DNA of 64,000 nucleotides from Halomonas sp. YLGW01 (GCF_014840935.1 NZ_CP062005.1:1240001-1304000); one strand, 5' to 3'; positions 8,661 through 17,879 are shown, numbered from the stretch's first letter. Notes: generated from the letters alone by a model not told the origin. Program-made: numbers and translations.

Positions 8661-9455
8661 TCAGAAGACCTCGTTGAGCACCGCATCGGGGAAGTGGCGA
8701 CGCAGCATTCGGTTCTGGAAGCCGTCCACGAAACGGCTGTTGATGATGATGATGAAGCGTTCGAAGGAGCGGGACGAGTCGTGCTGAGTCATGGCATCGA
8801 CGCTGTGGAAGAGACGGTCGTCGTGCAGATGCAGCACCTCCCCCGGTGCGGTGACATGCGCGAGCAACGGCCGCTGGCCGGTCTTGTCCGCATAGAGGTG
8901 GTTGGTGGCACCCTCGACGTTGTCGCGGTTGATGACCAGGATGCTTAGGCACTTGCAGCCGTCGGCATGGATGCCCTGTCCCTGCAGGGGGTCGATCATG
9001 CCCTTGCCGCGACTGCCGGTGATCTGCATGAGTATCGGCTCCCGCGGCTCGATCCCCCACAGCTCGGCCCAGGCCCTGACGAAGGCCTGTACGTCCGGGC
9101 GCGCCATGAAGCCTTCTTCCAGGTCGGGATAGTAACGCAGCTTGTCGGCCATGCTTTCGGCGTCGTTGAAGGCGCCGCCCTGGGCCATGGGGCATTGGCC
9201 CATCACCGCCACGTCTCCCTGGTCGGTGACATTCAGCCACGACATGCGCTTCCAGCGGCGGTTCACGTAGGGGTCACGAGCGAGCGTCGGCAGGAAGCCG
9301 GCCCAGGCCCCGAGATCGATGCGCGACGAGATATCGGCCAGGCTCCAGCCCTGGCGAGACAGCTCCCGAGGAACGCGGGGCTCCCAGTAGGTCGGGGTGG
9401 TGGGCTGGGCGATGGTCGACAGGTCGTAACCGTGCTTCAGGCTTTCGTTTTTCAT
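8661..9455 (-). CDS. 2-oxoglutarate/Fe(II)-dependent dioxygenase family protein (PF10014-like)
   Basis: 264 residues. The C-terminal half shows the jelly-roll facial triad: H163-A-D165 within QGQGIHADG, distal H217 in LFHSVD, and R233 in SFERFIIII as the likely 2-oxoglutarate-binding arginine. This layout resembles the family that includes bacterial free L-amino acid hydroxylases (for example isoleucine/leucine dioxygenases) and BsmA. The substrate cannot be told. The gene is monocistronic: a terminator lies downstream and the next gene is divergent. Two palindromes lie just upstream of the start (9501-9535). The family call is good; the amino acid hydroxylase function is inference. Confidence 0.78.
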   Translation of the reverse strand: MKNESLKHGYDLSTIAQPTTPTYWEPRVPRELSRQGWSLADISSRIDLGAWAGFLPTLARDPYVNRRWKRMSWLNVTDQGDVAVMGQCPMAQGGAFNDAESMADKLRYYPDLEEGFMARPDVQAFVRAWAELWGIEPREPILMQITGSRGKGMIDPLQGQGIHADGCKCLSILVINRDNVEGATNHLYADKTGQRPLLAHVTAPGEVLHLHDDRLFHSVDAMTQHDSSRSFERFIIIINSRFVDGFQNRMLRRHFPDAVLNEVF

Positions 9456-9500
9456 GATCTCATCCTCTTGAGAGAGCGCCGCCGGGGGTGGCGGCTTGGA

Positions 9501-9535
9501 AAGTTGCTATAACAGCAACTTCTCAAGAGTTGAGA
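9501..9535. promoter_or_regulatory. Two adjacent palindromes upstream of the dioxygenase gene
   Basis: AAGTTGCT-ATAAC-AGCAACTT (8-bp arms, 9501-9521) is immediately followed by TCTCAA-GAG-TTGAGA (6-bp arms, 9521-9535). They lie 46-80 bases upstream of the dioxygenase start codon on the minus strand, where operators or promoter elements are expected. Confidence 0.5.
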
Positions 9536-9728
9536 GACTTCCTCAGAATTGCCAATGGAACGTGGAATGAAGGCCTACTTGTGAATGACTGATTCCCGGT
9601 CCTTCGGCTACGCTTGAGGCTGGGTGGCGAATAAGCTTTCGGCATGAAAAGCGCTAGTAGAGGCTAAGCATGTATCATGGAAGTCGTCCCGCCTTTTTCG
9701 CAGGAGTAGTGGTCCCACGATGTAGCGG

Positions 9729-11720
9729 GTGCCTCATGATGACCCGGGAGATGTCTTCTTGCCTGTTGCCTTTCGGAACCTCGCGAAAGCCTCCCAGCGG
9801 CTAGCCCGCTGGCGACATGCCTCGACCCTGATCGTATCGGGCCTGGCCGGTGTGGCGCTCCTGCTGTGCCTTACCCTGGAGGAGCCGCACTGGCTTCAGA
9901 TCGGCGCGATCGCGTTGTTGTGTCTGGCGTTGTATGCCTGCCTGCGGCGCCTGTGGCTGGTCGATGCGGCCGCCGCCTCGGGGGCGGGTGCCCTCGAGCG
10001 CGTCCAGCGGCATTACTCCGAGAGTGAGCAGCGCTTTCGGGCGTTGCTTGAAAGCCTGCCCAAGGTGGCGGTGCAGGGCTATGATCGCGATCGTCGGGTC
10101 ATCTACTGGAATTCGGCCAGCACCGAGCTGTACGGGTATCAGGCCCACGAGGCGCAAGGCGAGCTGCTCGAAGACCTGATCATTCCGCCCGAGATGCGCA
10201 CTGGCGTGATCGAGGCACATCGCGCCTGGGTGCAGGAAGGGGTCGAGATTCCCGCCTCGGAGCTCGAGCTCAAGCGCAAGGGGGGAGAGACGGTGGCGGT
10301 CTTTTCCCACCACGTCATGCTCGGCGAGCACACCGCCGAGCCGCTGATGTTCTGCGTCGATGTCGATCTGTCGGTTCAAAAGCAGGCGCGTCGTGATCTG
10401 GACTTCATTACCCGCTTCGACGCCTTGACCATGCTCCCCAACCGGCCGACTTACGAGTCGCAGCTCGACGAGGGCCTGCGCCATGCTCGTCGCATGGGCG
10501 AGATGGTGGCCGTGGCCTTCGTCGATATTTCAGGCTTCGCCGAAATCAACGATGCCGAGGGCTATGAGCAGGGCGATAGGCTGCTGGTGGAAGTCGCGCA
10601 TCGGTTGCGGGGCTGTCAGCGAGGCTCGGACCTGCTGGCCCGCTTCGGAGCCGATGAATTCGTGATGGCGTTTCCGCATCTTCGCTCCGAGAGCGATGCC
10701 CTGACCTTGGTCGATAAGCTGCTCTCGGCCTTCCACGAGCCCTTCGATATGGGCCTGGGGCAGGTGCACATCAACCTGAAGATTGGGGTCAGTCTCTATC
10801 CGGACAATGGCCAGAATGCCCGGGAGCTGATTCAGAATGCCGATGTGGCCAAGAACCGGGCCAAGCTCGCCTCCCACCAGGCCTACTGGTTCTTCGATCA
10901 AGGCCTGCACGATGAACTGATCCACGAGTACCGCATGGCCGAGCGGCTGCAGCGCGCCCTGCGTGACGGGGAGCTTTGCCTGCATTACCAGCCACAGGTG
11001 GCAGCCAGCAGCGGTCGGGTGGAGAACCTCGAGGCGCTGATTCGCTGGTTCCCGAGCGAAGGCGGCAGTGTCTCCCCCGGCGAGTTCATTCCGGTGGCGG
11101 AGCGCTCCAATCTGATCCATCGCATCGGCGAATGGGTGATCCGCGAGGCCTGCCGCCAGCAGGCCGAATGGAAGGCCGAGGGCCTCGGGGATTGTCGTAT
11201 CGATATCAACCTGTCCGGCAAGCAGGTGATCCAGCATGATGTCTTCGCCATTCTCGAGGCCTGCATGAAGGAGTTTGGCCTCACGGTGCGGGATATCGGC
11301 ATCGAGCTCACCGAGAATGTGCTGATCAAGGCCGATCAGCGTGTGCTGCATACGCTGCGCCGCCTCTATCACCAGGGCATGAAGATCGCCATCGACGATT
11401 TCGGCACCGGCTATTCGTCCCTGAGCTACCTGAAGCAATTCCCGATCACGGCACTGAAGATCGACCGCAGCTTCGTGCGGGATGCCCCGGACGAGCCCAG
11501 CGATCGGGCGATCATGGCGGCAATGGTCTTCATCGGCCACCAGCTGGGCCTCGAGGTGGTCGCCGAGGGGGTCGAGACCGAGGAGCAGCTCGAGCTGATC
11601 CGCGAGTTCGGCTGCGACTTGGTGCAGGGCTATTACTACTTCAGGCCGATGGGCGCCGAGGATATCGGGCGCCTGCAAGGCTCCCTGATGGCCCTGCGCG
11701 GACAGCTTCCTCACCGCTGA
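9729..11720 (+). CDS. Membrane PAS-GGDEF-EAL protein (c-di-GMP turnover)
   Basis: 663 residues. Order: two membrane helices (about 32-51 and 55-76), PAS domain (about 95-215), GGDEF domain (about 225-385), EAL domain (about 400-655). The GGDEF signature is degenerate, G307-A-D-E-F. The EAL domain keeps E435-A-L, DDFGTGYSSLSYLK, KIDRSFV and VVAEGVET. It is therefore more likely a c-di-GMP phosphodiesterase whose GGDEF part is regulatory; this is inference from motifs. The start is uncertain: GTG 9729 has a poorly spaced AGGAG upstream, and TTG 9759 is an alternative. Confidence 0.88.
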   Translation: MPHDDPGDVFLPVAFRNLAKASQRLARWRHASTLIVSGLAGVALLLCLTLEEPHWLQIGAIALLCLALYACLRRLWLVDAAAASGAGALERVQRHYSESEQRFRALLESLPKVAVQGYDRDRRVIYWNSASTELYGYQAHEAQGELLEDLIIPPEMRTGVIEAHRAWVQEGVEIPASELELKRKGGETVAVFSHHVMLGEHTAEPLMFCVDVDLSVQKQARRDLDFITRFDALTMLPNRPTYESQLDEGLRHARRMGEMVAVAFVDISGFAEINDAEGYEQGDRLLVEVAHRLRGCQRGSDLLARFGADEFVMAFPHLRSESDALTLVDKLLSAFHEPFDMGLGQVHINLKIGVSLYPDNGQNARELIQNADVAKNRAKLASHQAYWFFDQGLHDELIHEYRMAERLQRALRDGELCLHYQPQVAASSGRVENLEALIRWFPSEGGSVSPGEFIPVAERSNLIHRIGEWVIREACRQQAEWKAEGLGDCRIDINLSGKQVIQHDVFAILEACMKEFGLTVRDIGIELTENVLIKADQRVLHTLRRLYHQGMKIAIDDFGTGYSSLSYLKQFPITALKIDRSFVRDAPDEPSDRAIMAAMVFIGHQLGLEVVAEGVETEEQLELIREFGCDLVQGYYYFRPMGAEDIGRLQGSLMALRGQLPHR

Positions 11721-11801
11721 TCGAAAGGTGGATCCGAGCCTGCGCGACGGCAACGGGGCGCGTACAATATCGCCCCTTTAGCACCGTCCTCTGGAGGCAA
11801 T

Positions 11802-13142
11802 GTGCCGGTATCGGATGCCATGAACGAATCTCTGGGGCGCCGGCTATGGCGCCAGACCTGGCCGATGGCCATCGGCGTGATGGCCCTACTAGGCTTTCAG
11901 CTCGTCGATAGTGCCTTCATCGCTCGCCTGGGCACGGCCCCCCTCGCGGCCCAGACGTTTACCTTCCCGCTGTCCTTTCTGATCATTGGTGTCCAGGTCG
12001 GCATGGGGATTGCCATCGCCGCTCAGCTGTCCCGGGTGTTGGGGGCGGGAGAGGACGCACGCGCCAGGCGCCTGGGCAGCCTGGTGCTGGGCGTGGCCAG
12101 CGCCGTCATCGCCGCCCTGGCCCTGCTGCTGTGGGCCTGGCAGGCGACGCTTTTCCCCCTGCTCGGGGCAGAGCCGGGCAGCCTGGGCCTGATTCGTGCC
12201 TACTGGGGACCTCAGCTGCTCTCTGCCTGGCTGGGGGCGCTGGTGTATTTCGGCTATAGCCTGTTCCGTGCCCATGGCGATACCCGCTTGCCGGGCAAGC
12301 TGATGGTGGTCACCAGTCTGATCAATTTGGTGCTCGATCCGCTGTTGATCTTCGGGGTCGGTGACTGGCAAGGGTTGGGCCTGCCCGGTGCTGCCTGGGC
12401 CACGGTGTTGGCCTTCAGCGCGGGGCTGGCCTTGCTGTCGGGGCGGCTGGTCCGCCGGGACTGGTTGGCCCGCCGGGGGCTCTGGTCGGAGGCGCGACGC
12501 TCGGCGGCCGGCTTCGCCGGGATCGCTGCCCCGGCCATGGTCAGCCAGCTGATGCCGCCATTGGCGGCGATGCTCTCCACCCGCATCGTGGCGACCCTCG
12601 GGGAGACCAGCGTCGCGGCCTGGGGGCTCGCCAGTCGCCTGGAGACGGTATCGCTGATGCTGGTGCTGGCGCTGACCATGTCCCTGCCGCCCTGGCTGGG
12701 CCGCTGCCATGGCGCCGGCGATGGCGATACCATTCGTCGCCTGATGCGCCTGGCGGCTCGGGTGATCATCGGCTGGCAGCTGGCGCTGGGCATTGTGCTG
12801 GCCGTGGCCGCCCCCTGGCTGGCGCTCCTGCTGTCGGGCAACCCTGAAGTCCGCGATGAACTGGCGCTGCTGATTCGCTTCCTGCTGCCGAGCTATGCCT
12901 TGCTTGGCCTGTGCATGGTGGTGGTATCGGCCGGCAATGCGCTGGGCTGGCCGCTGGGCGCGATGCTGATGTCGGGGGTTCGCCTGTTCGTCTGCTATCT
13001 GCCCTGCCTGTGGCTGGGCAGCCAGCTCGCCGGGATGACGGGGCTCGCCTTGGGGGCGGCGGTCGGCAATGGTCTGGCCGGCGCGCTCGCCTGGGGGCTG
13101 TATCGTCGCCGACGCCCGGCGCTCGCTTATCCGAAGAGATAA
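11802..13142 (+). CDS. MATE family efflux transporter
   Basis: 446 residues with about 12 membrane helices in two homologous halves, beginning WRQTWPMAIGVMALLGFQLVDSAFI, which is typical of MATE (NorM/DinF-type) exporters of cationic drugs driven by Na+ or H+. The GTG start has GGAGG 4 bases upstream; ATG 11820 is an in-frame alternative. It stands alone between a c-di-GMP gene and dadA. The natural substrate is unknown. Confidence 0.88.
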   Translation: MPVSDAMNESLGRRLWRQTWPMAIGVMALLGFQLVDSAFIARLGTAPLAAQTFTFPLSFLIIGVQVGMGIAIAAQLSRVLGAGEDARARRLGSLVLGVASAVIAALALLLWAWQATLFPLLGAEPGSLGLIRAYWGPQLLSAWLGALVYFGYSLFRAHGDTRLPGKLMVVTSLINLVLDPLLIFGVGDWQGLGLPGAAWATVLAFSAGLALLSGRLVRRDWLARRGLWSEARRSAAGFAGIAAPAMVSQLMPPLAAMLSTRIVATLGETSVAAWGLASRLETVSLMLVLALTMSLPPWLGRCHGAGDGDTIRRLMRLAARVIIGWQLALGIVLAVAAPWLALLLSGNPEVRDELALLIRFLLPSYALLGLCMVVVSAGNALGWPLGAMLMSGVRLFVCYLPCLWLGSQLAGMTGLALGAAVGNGLAGALAWGLYRRRRPALAYPKR

Positions 13143-13221
13143 CACCTGTCTTTGGTCGATATTTAGATTTTAACGCTAGCTTTTGGCCATGTTTTTGGTT
13201 CTTGCTGTTGTTTAATTCTTT

Positions 13222-13234
13222 ATATTCAGAATAT
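13222..13234. promoter_or_regulatory. AT-rich dyad upstream of dadA
   Basis: ATATTC-A-GAATAT lies in a locally AT-rich 110-base stretch that stands out from the GC-rich surroundings and ends about 90 bases before dadA. dadA is controlled by Lrp-type regulators in enterics, and such AT-rich dyads suit that family. The regulator assignment is inference. Confidence 0.35.
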
Positions 13235-13325
13235 TTCTCTTAACCGTCTCCCTTATACTCATGGCTTACCGTCGGCGCCGCCGGCGGCCGAGCATTCCAG
13301 GACAGCAACAAGAAGGGGAGAAGCA

Positions 13326-14585
13326 ATGAAGGTCGTCGTACTCGGCAGCGGAGTGGTGGGCGTGACCAGCGCGTATTACCTGGCGCGTCAGGGCCACGAG
13401 GTCACGGTCATCGACCGTCAGGACGCCCCGGCCATGGAGACCAGCTACGGCAATGCCGGTCAGGTCTCGTTCGGCTTCTCCTCCCCCTGGGCGGCCCCCG
13501 GGATTCCCCAGAAAGCCATGAAGTGGATGTTCCAGGAGCATGCGCCGCTCAAGATTCAGCCCAAGCCGGACCCCACCATGGCGCGCTTCATGATGCAGAT
13601 GTTCAACAACTGCACCGCCGAGCGCTATGCGATCAACAAGGAGCGCATGGTGCGTGTCGCCGAGTACAGCCGGGGCTGCATCAATGCACTGCGTGAGGAC
13701 ACCGGGATCCGCTACGAGGATCGCCAGCAGGGTCTGATGCAGCTGTTCCGTTACGACAGCCAGGTCGAGGCGGTAGCCAAGGACATGAAGGTGCTGGAGC
13801 AGTGCGGCGTGCGCCACCGGCTGCTCGACGCCGAGCAGATCAAGGACGTCGAGCCGGCGCTGGCCCGGGTGTCGGGCAAATTCGTGGGCGGTCTTCACCT
13901 GCCCGACGACCAGACCGGCGACTGCCATCTCTTCACCAACCGCCTGGCCGACTACTGCCGCGAGAAGCTCGGCGTTTCGTTCCGCTTCGGGGTGACCATC
14001 GAGCGCCTGAAGCGCAGTGCCGGGCGCATCGAATCGGTGGTGACCAGCGAGGGCGAGATCAGCGCCGATGCCTATGTGGTGTGCATGGGCAGCTTCTCCA
14101 AGTTCCTGGTCAAGGACCTGGATATCCGCCTGCCGATCTACCCGGTCAAGGGTTACAGCCTGACCGTGCCGGTCATCGACGATGGCGGCGCGCCGCAGTC
14201 CACGGTGATGGACGAGAGCTACAAGGTGGCGATCTCGCGCTTCGATGATCGTATCCGGGTGGGCGGCACCGCGGAGCTCGCCTCCTATGACATGAGCCTG
14301 CTCGAGAAGCGTCGCGCCACCATCAGCATGGTGGTGAAGGATGTGTTCCCGGAGGGCGGCGATGTCGAGCGGGCCGAATTCTGGACCGGCCTGCGTCCGA
14401 TGACCCCGGATTCCACGCCGATCATCGGTGCCACCAAGTACGATAACCTGTGGCTGAACACCGGCCATGGCACCCTGGGCTGGACCATGAGCTGTGGCAG
14501 CGCCCATTTGCTGGCCGATCTGATGGATGGCCGCAAGCCGGAGATCGACCCGAAGGATCTGGACGTGTCCCGCTACGCGAGCTGA
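13326..14585 (+). CDS. dadA: D-amino acid dehydrogenase, FAD-dependent
   Basis: 419 residues. Oxidises D-alanine and other D-amino acids to 2-oxo acids, feeding electrons to the respiratory chain at the inner membrane face. The N-terminal dinucleotide-binding fold VVLGSGVVGVTSAYYLARQG (residues 4-23) and ETSYGNAGQVS near residue 38 are characteristic of DadA. The C-terminal WTGLRPMTPDSTPIIG and NTGHGTLGWTMS close the FAD site. A GGGGAG ribosome-binding site precedes the ATG. No alanine racemase (dadX) follows, unlike in many Pseudomonas and enteric dad operons. Confidence 0.95.
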   Translation: MKVVVLGSGVVGVTSAYYLARQGHEVTVIDRQDAPAMETSYGNAGQVSFGFSSPWAAPGIPQKAMKWMFQEHAPLKIQPKPDPTMARFMMQMFNNCTAERYAINKERMVRVAEYSRGCINALREDTGIRYEDRQQGLMQLFRYDSQVEAVAKDMKVLEQCGVRHRLLDAEQIKDVEPALARVSGKFVGGLHLPDDQTGDCHLFTNRLADYCREKLGVSFRFGVTIERLKRSAGRIESVVTSEGEISADAYVVCMGSFSKFLVKDLDIRLPIYPVKGYSLTVPVIDDGGAPQSTVMDESYKVAISRFDDRIRVGGTAELASYDMSLLEKRRATISMVVKDVFPEGGDVERAEFWTGLRPMTPDSTPIIGATKYDNLWLNTGHGTLGWTMSCGSAHLLADLMDGRKPEIDPKDLDVSRYAS

Positions 14586-14605
14586 GCGAGCCCGAGCCCG
14601 CGATC

Positions 14606-14638
14606 GACGCCCCTTCTGCCACCGGTAGGAGGGGCGTC
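14606..14638 (+). terminator. Terminator after dadA
   Basis: Twelve-base arms GACGCCCCTTCT/AGGAGGGGCGTC with one G-T pair and a 9-base loop. A TGTGTTT stretch follows. Confidence 0.75.
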
Positions 14639-14787
14639 TGTGTTTAGATGCAATGTAAGTGACTGATCAAAAAGACGTTTAAGCATACTCCTGAGGACTG
14701 TTGGCAATCGGCAACAGAGCCTCGCGGAAGACGCGGCGCAGGGAGCCTACCGATGTCGCGCCAGTCTTATTCAACTTTCTAATATTG

Positions 14788-15003
14788 ATGGCTTTTCAGT
14801 TTTTTGGCGCCCTTTTCGCCTCCGTGCGGGTGAGGCATCGGCAGGATCGCCAAGCCACGGCCCAGGGAAGGGCCACGGCAAGTATCGGTGTGTCCGCCGG
14901 TGATGCCGCGGCTGAGGTCAAGGGCAGCCTGGGTGGCGAAGCCGCCGGTCAGGCCGATGTCGCTAGCCAGACCGAGACCAGCGGCAGCGTGTCCATCAAC
15001 TAA
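14788..15003 (+). CDS. Possible small protein with low-complexity tail (doubtful)
   Basis: A 71-codon frame (MAFQFFGALFAS...) in the otherwise gene-free 14586-15195 interval. It has a hydrophobic start, then an Ala/Gly/Ser/Thr-rich tail (ATASIGVSAG ... TSGSVSIN) that resembles the mature part of small secreted proteins. No ribosome-binding site is convincing, and an arginine-rich stretch interrupts what could have been a signal peptide. It may therefore be a decayed or frameshifted secreted-protein gene. The rest of the interval holds only the dadA terminator and the terminator of the phh operon. Confidence 0.25.
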   Translation: MAFQFFGALFASVRVRHRQDRQATAQGRATASIGVSAGDAAAEVKGSLGGEAAGQADVASQTETSGSVSIN

Positions 15004-15147
15004 ACCTGGAAAGCCAGGCGCAGCATGACGCCGGCCGCGCGGTTCGGCGTGAGATAGTACAAGGGGCGAGGGCCGTGATGGCACTCGCCCCTTGCTGTGT
15101 GCGTTGGTTGCATGTCGTTGCACCGTGGTGGCCAGGCTGCAACGCAA

Positions 15148-15171
15148 GGCGCCCGGCAAAAGCCGGGCGCC
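15148..15171 (-). terminator. Terminator of the phhABC operon
   Basis: Perfect 10-bp arms GGCGCCCGGC/GCCGGGCGCC around AAAA, 24 bases past the end of the aminotransferase gene on the minus strand. It is followed there by TTGCGTT. Confidence 0.75.
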
Positions 15172-15195
15172 AAGGGGTATCGTCTTCCCGGAGAC

Positions 15196-16383
15196 TCAGT
15201 TGACCGCAGCAAAGGCCTTGGCCAGGTAGGGCAGGTTCTCGTCGGAGAAGCCGGCCACGTTGGCGCGGCCGGAGCGCACCATGTAGATGCCGAACTCGTC
15301 ACGCAGGCGGTCGACCTGCTCCGGGCTGAGGCCGGTGTAGGAGAACATGCCGCGCTGCTCGCCGACACAGGCGAACTTGTCGGCCAGGTCATAGGGCTTC
15401 AGGGCCTCGACGAAGTCGCGACGCAGGCCGTTGATGCGATCGCGCATCTCCGTCAGTTCCTCGCGCCACACCGCAGCGAGCTCCGCCGATTCGAGGATCT
15501 CGGTGACGATGGCACCCCCGTGGGCGGGCGGGTTGGAGTAGTTCTCGCGGGCCACGATGGCGACCTGCGAACGCACGTTCTCCATCTGTTCCTGGTTCTT
15601 GGCGATCACCACCAGGGCGCCGGTGCGCTCACGATAAATACCGAAGTTCTTGGAGCAGGAGCTGGTGATCAGCACCTCATCCAGGCTTTCGGCCAGCAGG
15701 CGTGCGCCATAGGCGTCTTCCTCGAGGCCTTCGCCGAAACCTTGATAGGCGAAGTCGATCAGCGGCAGCAGCTCGCGCTCCTGGACCACCTCCAGCACTT
15801 GTTGCCACTGCGCGCGGGACAGGTCGAAGCCGGACGGGTTGTGACAGCAGGCGTGCAGTACCACCACGTCGCCAACCGGAATCTCCTTCAGCGCCGCCAG
15901 CATACCCGGGAAGTCCAGGCGGTTATCGGCATCGACGTAGGGGTACTTGCCAAGCTTCAGCCCGGCGGCCTGGAAGATGCCCAGGTGGTTCGGCCAGGTG
16001 GGGTCGCTGACCCAGATGCCACGGCCGGGCAGCTGGGTGTGGATGAAGTCCGCGGCCAGGCGCAGGGCCCCGGTGCCGCCGGGCGACTGGGTCGCGCTAG
16101 CGCGGTTGGCCGCCAGTACCGGCGATTCCTCGCCCAGCAGCATGGGCAGGATCACCTTGCCGTAGCGCGGATCACCGTGAGAGCCGATGTAGCTCTTGGT
16201 GGTCTCGTTCTTCAGCAGCAGGGCCTCGGCCTCCTTGACGGCCCGCATCACCGGGGTCGTGCCGGCGGCATCCCGGTAGACCCCGACCCCCAGGTCGACC
16301 TTCTGGGGGTTAGTGTCATTGTTGAAGGCTTCGATCAACCCGAGGATCGCGTCCCCGGGCACCCGCTGAATCTGCTCGAACAT
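15196..16383 (-). CDS. phhC: Aromatic amino acid aminotransferase
   Basis: 395 residues from the ATG one base after the phhB stop. It is a class I PLP aminotransferase of the AspC/TyrB type: CCHNPSGFD and SCSKNFGIYRERTG give the PLP lysine K245, and MVRSGRANVAG near the end contains the substrate carboxylate arginine. As the third gene after phenylalanine hydroxylase and carbinolamine dehydratase, it most likely converts tyrosine to 4-hydroxyphenylpyruvate, the substrate of HppD encoded at 32.6 kb. Aspartate could also be accepted. Regulation is probably by the divergent PhhR. Confidence 0.92.
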   Translation of the reverse strand: MFEQIQRVPGDAILGLIEAFNNDTNPQKVDLGVGVYRDAAGTTPVMRAVKEAEALLLKNETTKSYIGSHGDPRYGKVILPMLLGEESPVLAANRASATQSPGGTGALRLAADFIHTQLPGRGIWVSDPTWPNHLGIFQAAGLKLGKYPYVDADNRLDFPGMLAALKEIPVGDVVVLHACCHNPSGFDLSRAQWQQVLEVVQERELLPLIDFAYQGFGEGLEEDAYGARLLAESLDEVLITSSCSKNFGIYRERTGALVVIAKNQEQMENVRSQVAIVARENYSNPPAHGGAIVTEILESAELAAVWREELTEMRDRINGLRRDFVEALKPYDLADKFACVGEQRGMFSYTGLSPEQVDRLRDEFGIYMVRSGRANVAGFSDENLPYLAKAFAAVN

Positions 16384-16384
16384 T

Positions 16385-16723
16385 TTAGGCTGCAACCTCG
16401 TCGGTTCTGGCGGCTAGGATGAAATCGTTCTTGTGCAGGCCCTTCATTTCATGTGACCACCAGGTCACGGTGACCTTGCCCCATTCGGTGAGAAGCGCGG
16501 GATGATGACCGGCTTCCTCGGCAATCTCACCGACCCGGTTGGTGAAGGCGAGGGCCTGCTTGAAATTGCGGAACTTGAAGACACGTTCCAGTTGCATGAT
16601 GCCATCGCGCTCGATGATCTGCCACTCGGGAATCTGCTGGCCAAGTGCCTCGATCTCGCTCTCGGTGACGTGGGGGGCGTCCCAGCTGCAGGCTTCGCAC
16701 TGCTGTTCGGAAAGATCGCTCAT
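16385..16723 (-). CDS. phhB: Pterin-4a-carbinolamine dehydratase
   Basis: 112 residues from ATG 16723, with GAGGAT 8 bases upstream. The conserved core [21 protein letters not shown]...[20 protein letters not shown] holds the EAGHHP dehydratase signature. It dehydrates the 4a-hydroxytetrahydropterin released by phenylalanine hydroxylase, so that the cofactor can be recycled. It is the middle gene of the phhABC operon. Confidence 0.96.
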   Translation of the reverse strand: MSDLSEQQCEACSWDAPHVTESEIEALGQQIPEWQIIERDGIMQLERVFKFRNFKQALAFTNRVGEIAEEAGHHPALLTEWGKVTVTWWSHEMKGLHKNDFILAARTDEVAA

Positions 16724-16787
16724 GGGAATATCCTCGATGGTTGGGTGATCATGATGGACTGTGACGGGGTGTCTGTGTGGCAAGCCT

Positions 16788-17612
16788 TCAGGCGCCAACG
16801 GCCTGCGGCTTGGGCGGAAACTTGGGTGCATGCAGGCCCAGTGTCATGGCGCGATGCACCAGCGCCATGATGTCCTGCCGGGACAGGTCATGCAGGGCCT
16901 CGAGATCGTCAAGCACGTAATAGAGCGGTTGCAGGATATCGATGCGATAGGGCGTGCGTAGCGCCTCCAGGGCATCGAAGGCGTGATGTTCGGGTGCGTC
17001 GGACAGGGCGTGAACCGTCTCCTTGGGCGAGGAGATGATGCCGCCGCCGTAGATGCGCCGGCCCTGTGGGGTATCCACCAGACCGAACTCCACGGTCATC
17101 CAGTAGAGTCTCGCCAGGTAGACCCGCTCCTTGGGGCTGGCGGCCAGGCCAAGCTTGCCGTAGGTCGCCGTGAAGTCGGCGAAGGCGGGATTGGTCAGCA
17201 TCGGGCAGTGGCCGAAGATCTCGTGGAAGATATCCGGTTCCTGGAGGTAGTCGAGTTCCTCCGGGGTGCGAATGAAGGTGGCAACCGGGAAGCGGCGATG
17301 AGCGAGCAGCTCGAAGAAGGTGTCGAAGGGAATCAGCGCCGGTACCTGGGCGGTCTGCCAGCCAGTGGTGGCCTCTAGCACCCGATCGACCTCGGCGAGC
17401 TGGGGAATGCGGGTCTCGGGCAGGGCGAGGCGCTCCATGCCGTCGAGGTACTCCTGGCACACACGCCCCTCGAGGATCGGCAGCTGGCGCTGCATCAGGG
17501 TCTGCCAGGTGGCGTGTTCCTGATCACTGTAAGCGATGTGGCCGTTGGCATCGGGCTGTCGCGCCTGATACTTGCTCGGCTTTGCGGCGATCGGTTGGGT
17601 CTGCGTGGCCAT
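16788..17612 (-). CDS. phhA: Phenylalanine-4-hydroxylase
   Basis: 274 residues from ATG 17612, typical bacterial monomeric length without the eukaryotic regulatory domain. The mononuclear iron ligands are visible as H130 and H135 in FHEIFGHCP and E175 in WMTVEFGL. It hydroxylates phenylalanine to tyrosine using tetrahydropterin and O2. It is first in the phhA-phhB-phhC operon and divergent from phhR. The 468-base intergenic region holds three copies of an 18-bp dyad proposed here as PhhR boxes. Confidence 0.96.
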   Translation of the reverse strand: MATQTQPIAAKPSKYQARQPDANGHIAYSDQEHATWQTLMQRQLPILEGRVCQEYLDGMERLALPETRIPQLAEVDRVLEATTGWQTAQVPALIPFDTFFELLAHRRFPVATFIRTPEELDYLQEPDIFHEIFGHCPMLTNPAFADFTATYGKLGLAASPKERVYLARLYWMTVEFGLVDTPQGRRIYGGGIISSPKETVHALSDAPEHHAFDALEALRTPYRIDILQPLYYVLDDLEALHDLSRQDIMALVHRAMTLGLHAPKFPPKPQAVGA

Positions 17613-17774
17613 GCGGCAGTCTCCGGTTGGCGGTCTCTTGTTATTGGTTGTCGCATCGAGCGTCGCGAGGGGCACCGCGGTGTCTTGCACTCGAAGTGTG
17701 ATCTCAGTCTATGAGAGCCATGGCCGGGGAGAAGTCACCTAGGCCACGTATGGACGCCGGAGCAGGGCAGAAAG

Positions 17775-17792
17775 CGTCACGAAAAGTTGACG
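17775..17792. promoter_or_regulatory. Candidate PhhR box 1
   Basis: CGTCACGAAAAGTTGACG: inverted CGTCA/TGACG half-sites around 8 bases. It shares 14 of 18 positions with box 2 and lies 163 bases upstream of phhA. The site family is seen directly; binding by PhhR is inference. Confidence 0.6.
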
Positions 17793-17857
17793 ATTGCTCG
17801 CCTCAGGCGGCGCGACATCATGTTTTCCATTGGTTTCTGGCCTTGAGACGACCCTTG

Positions 17858-17875
17858 CGTCACGTTAACTTGACA
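17858..17875. promoter_or_regulatory. Candidate PhhR box 2
   Basis: CGTCACGTTAACTTGACA, the same GTCA-N8-TGAC dyad with a central GTTAAC. It lies 22 bp (two helical turns) from box 3. Confidence 0.6.
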
Positions 17876-17879
17876 GTCG

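Noticed and set aside
17671-17684. Near-palindrome GGCACCGCGGTGTC close to phhA
   Set aside because: One mismatch and GC-rich; spacing does not fit a sigma-54 promoter, and it is much weaker than the GTCA-N8-TGAC sites nearby.
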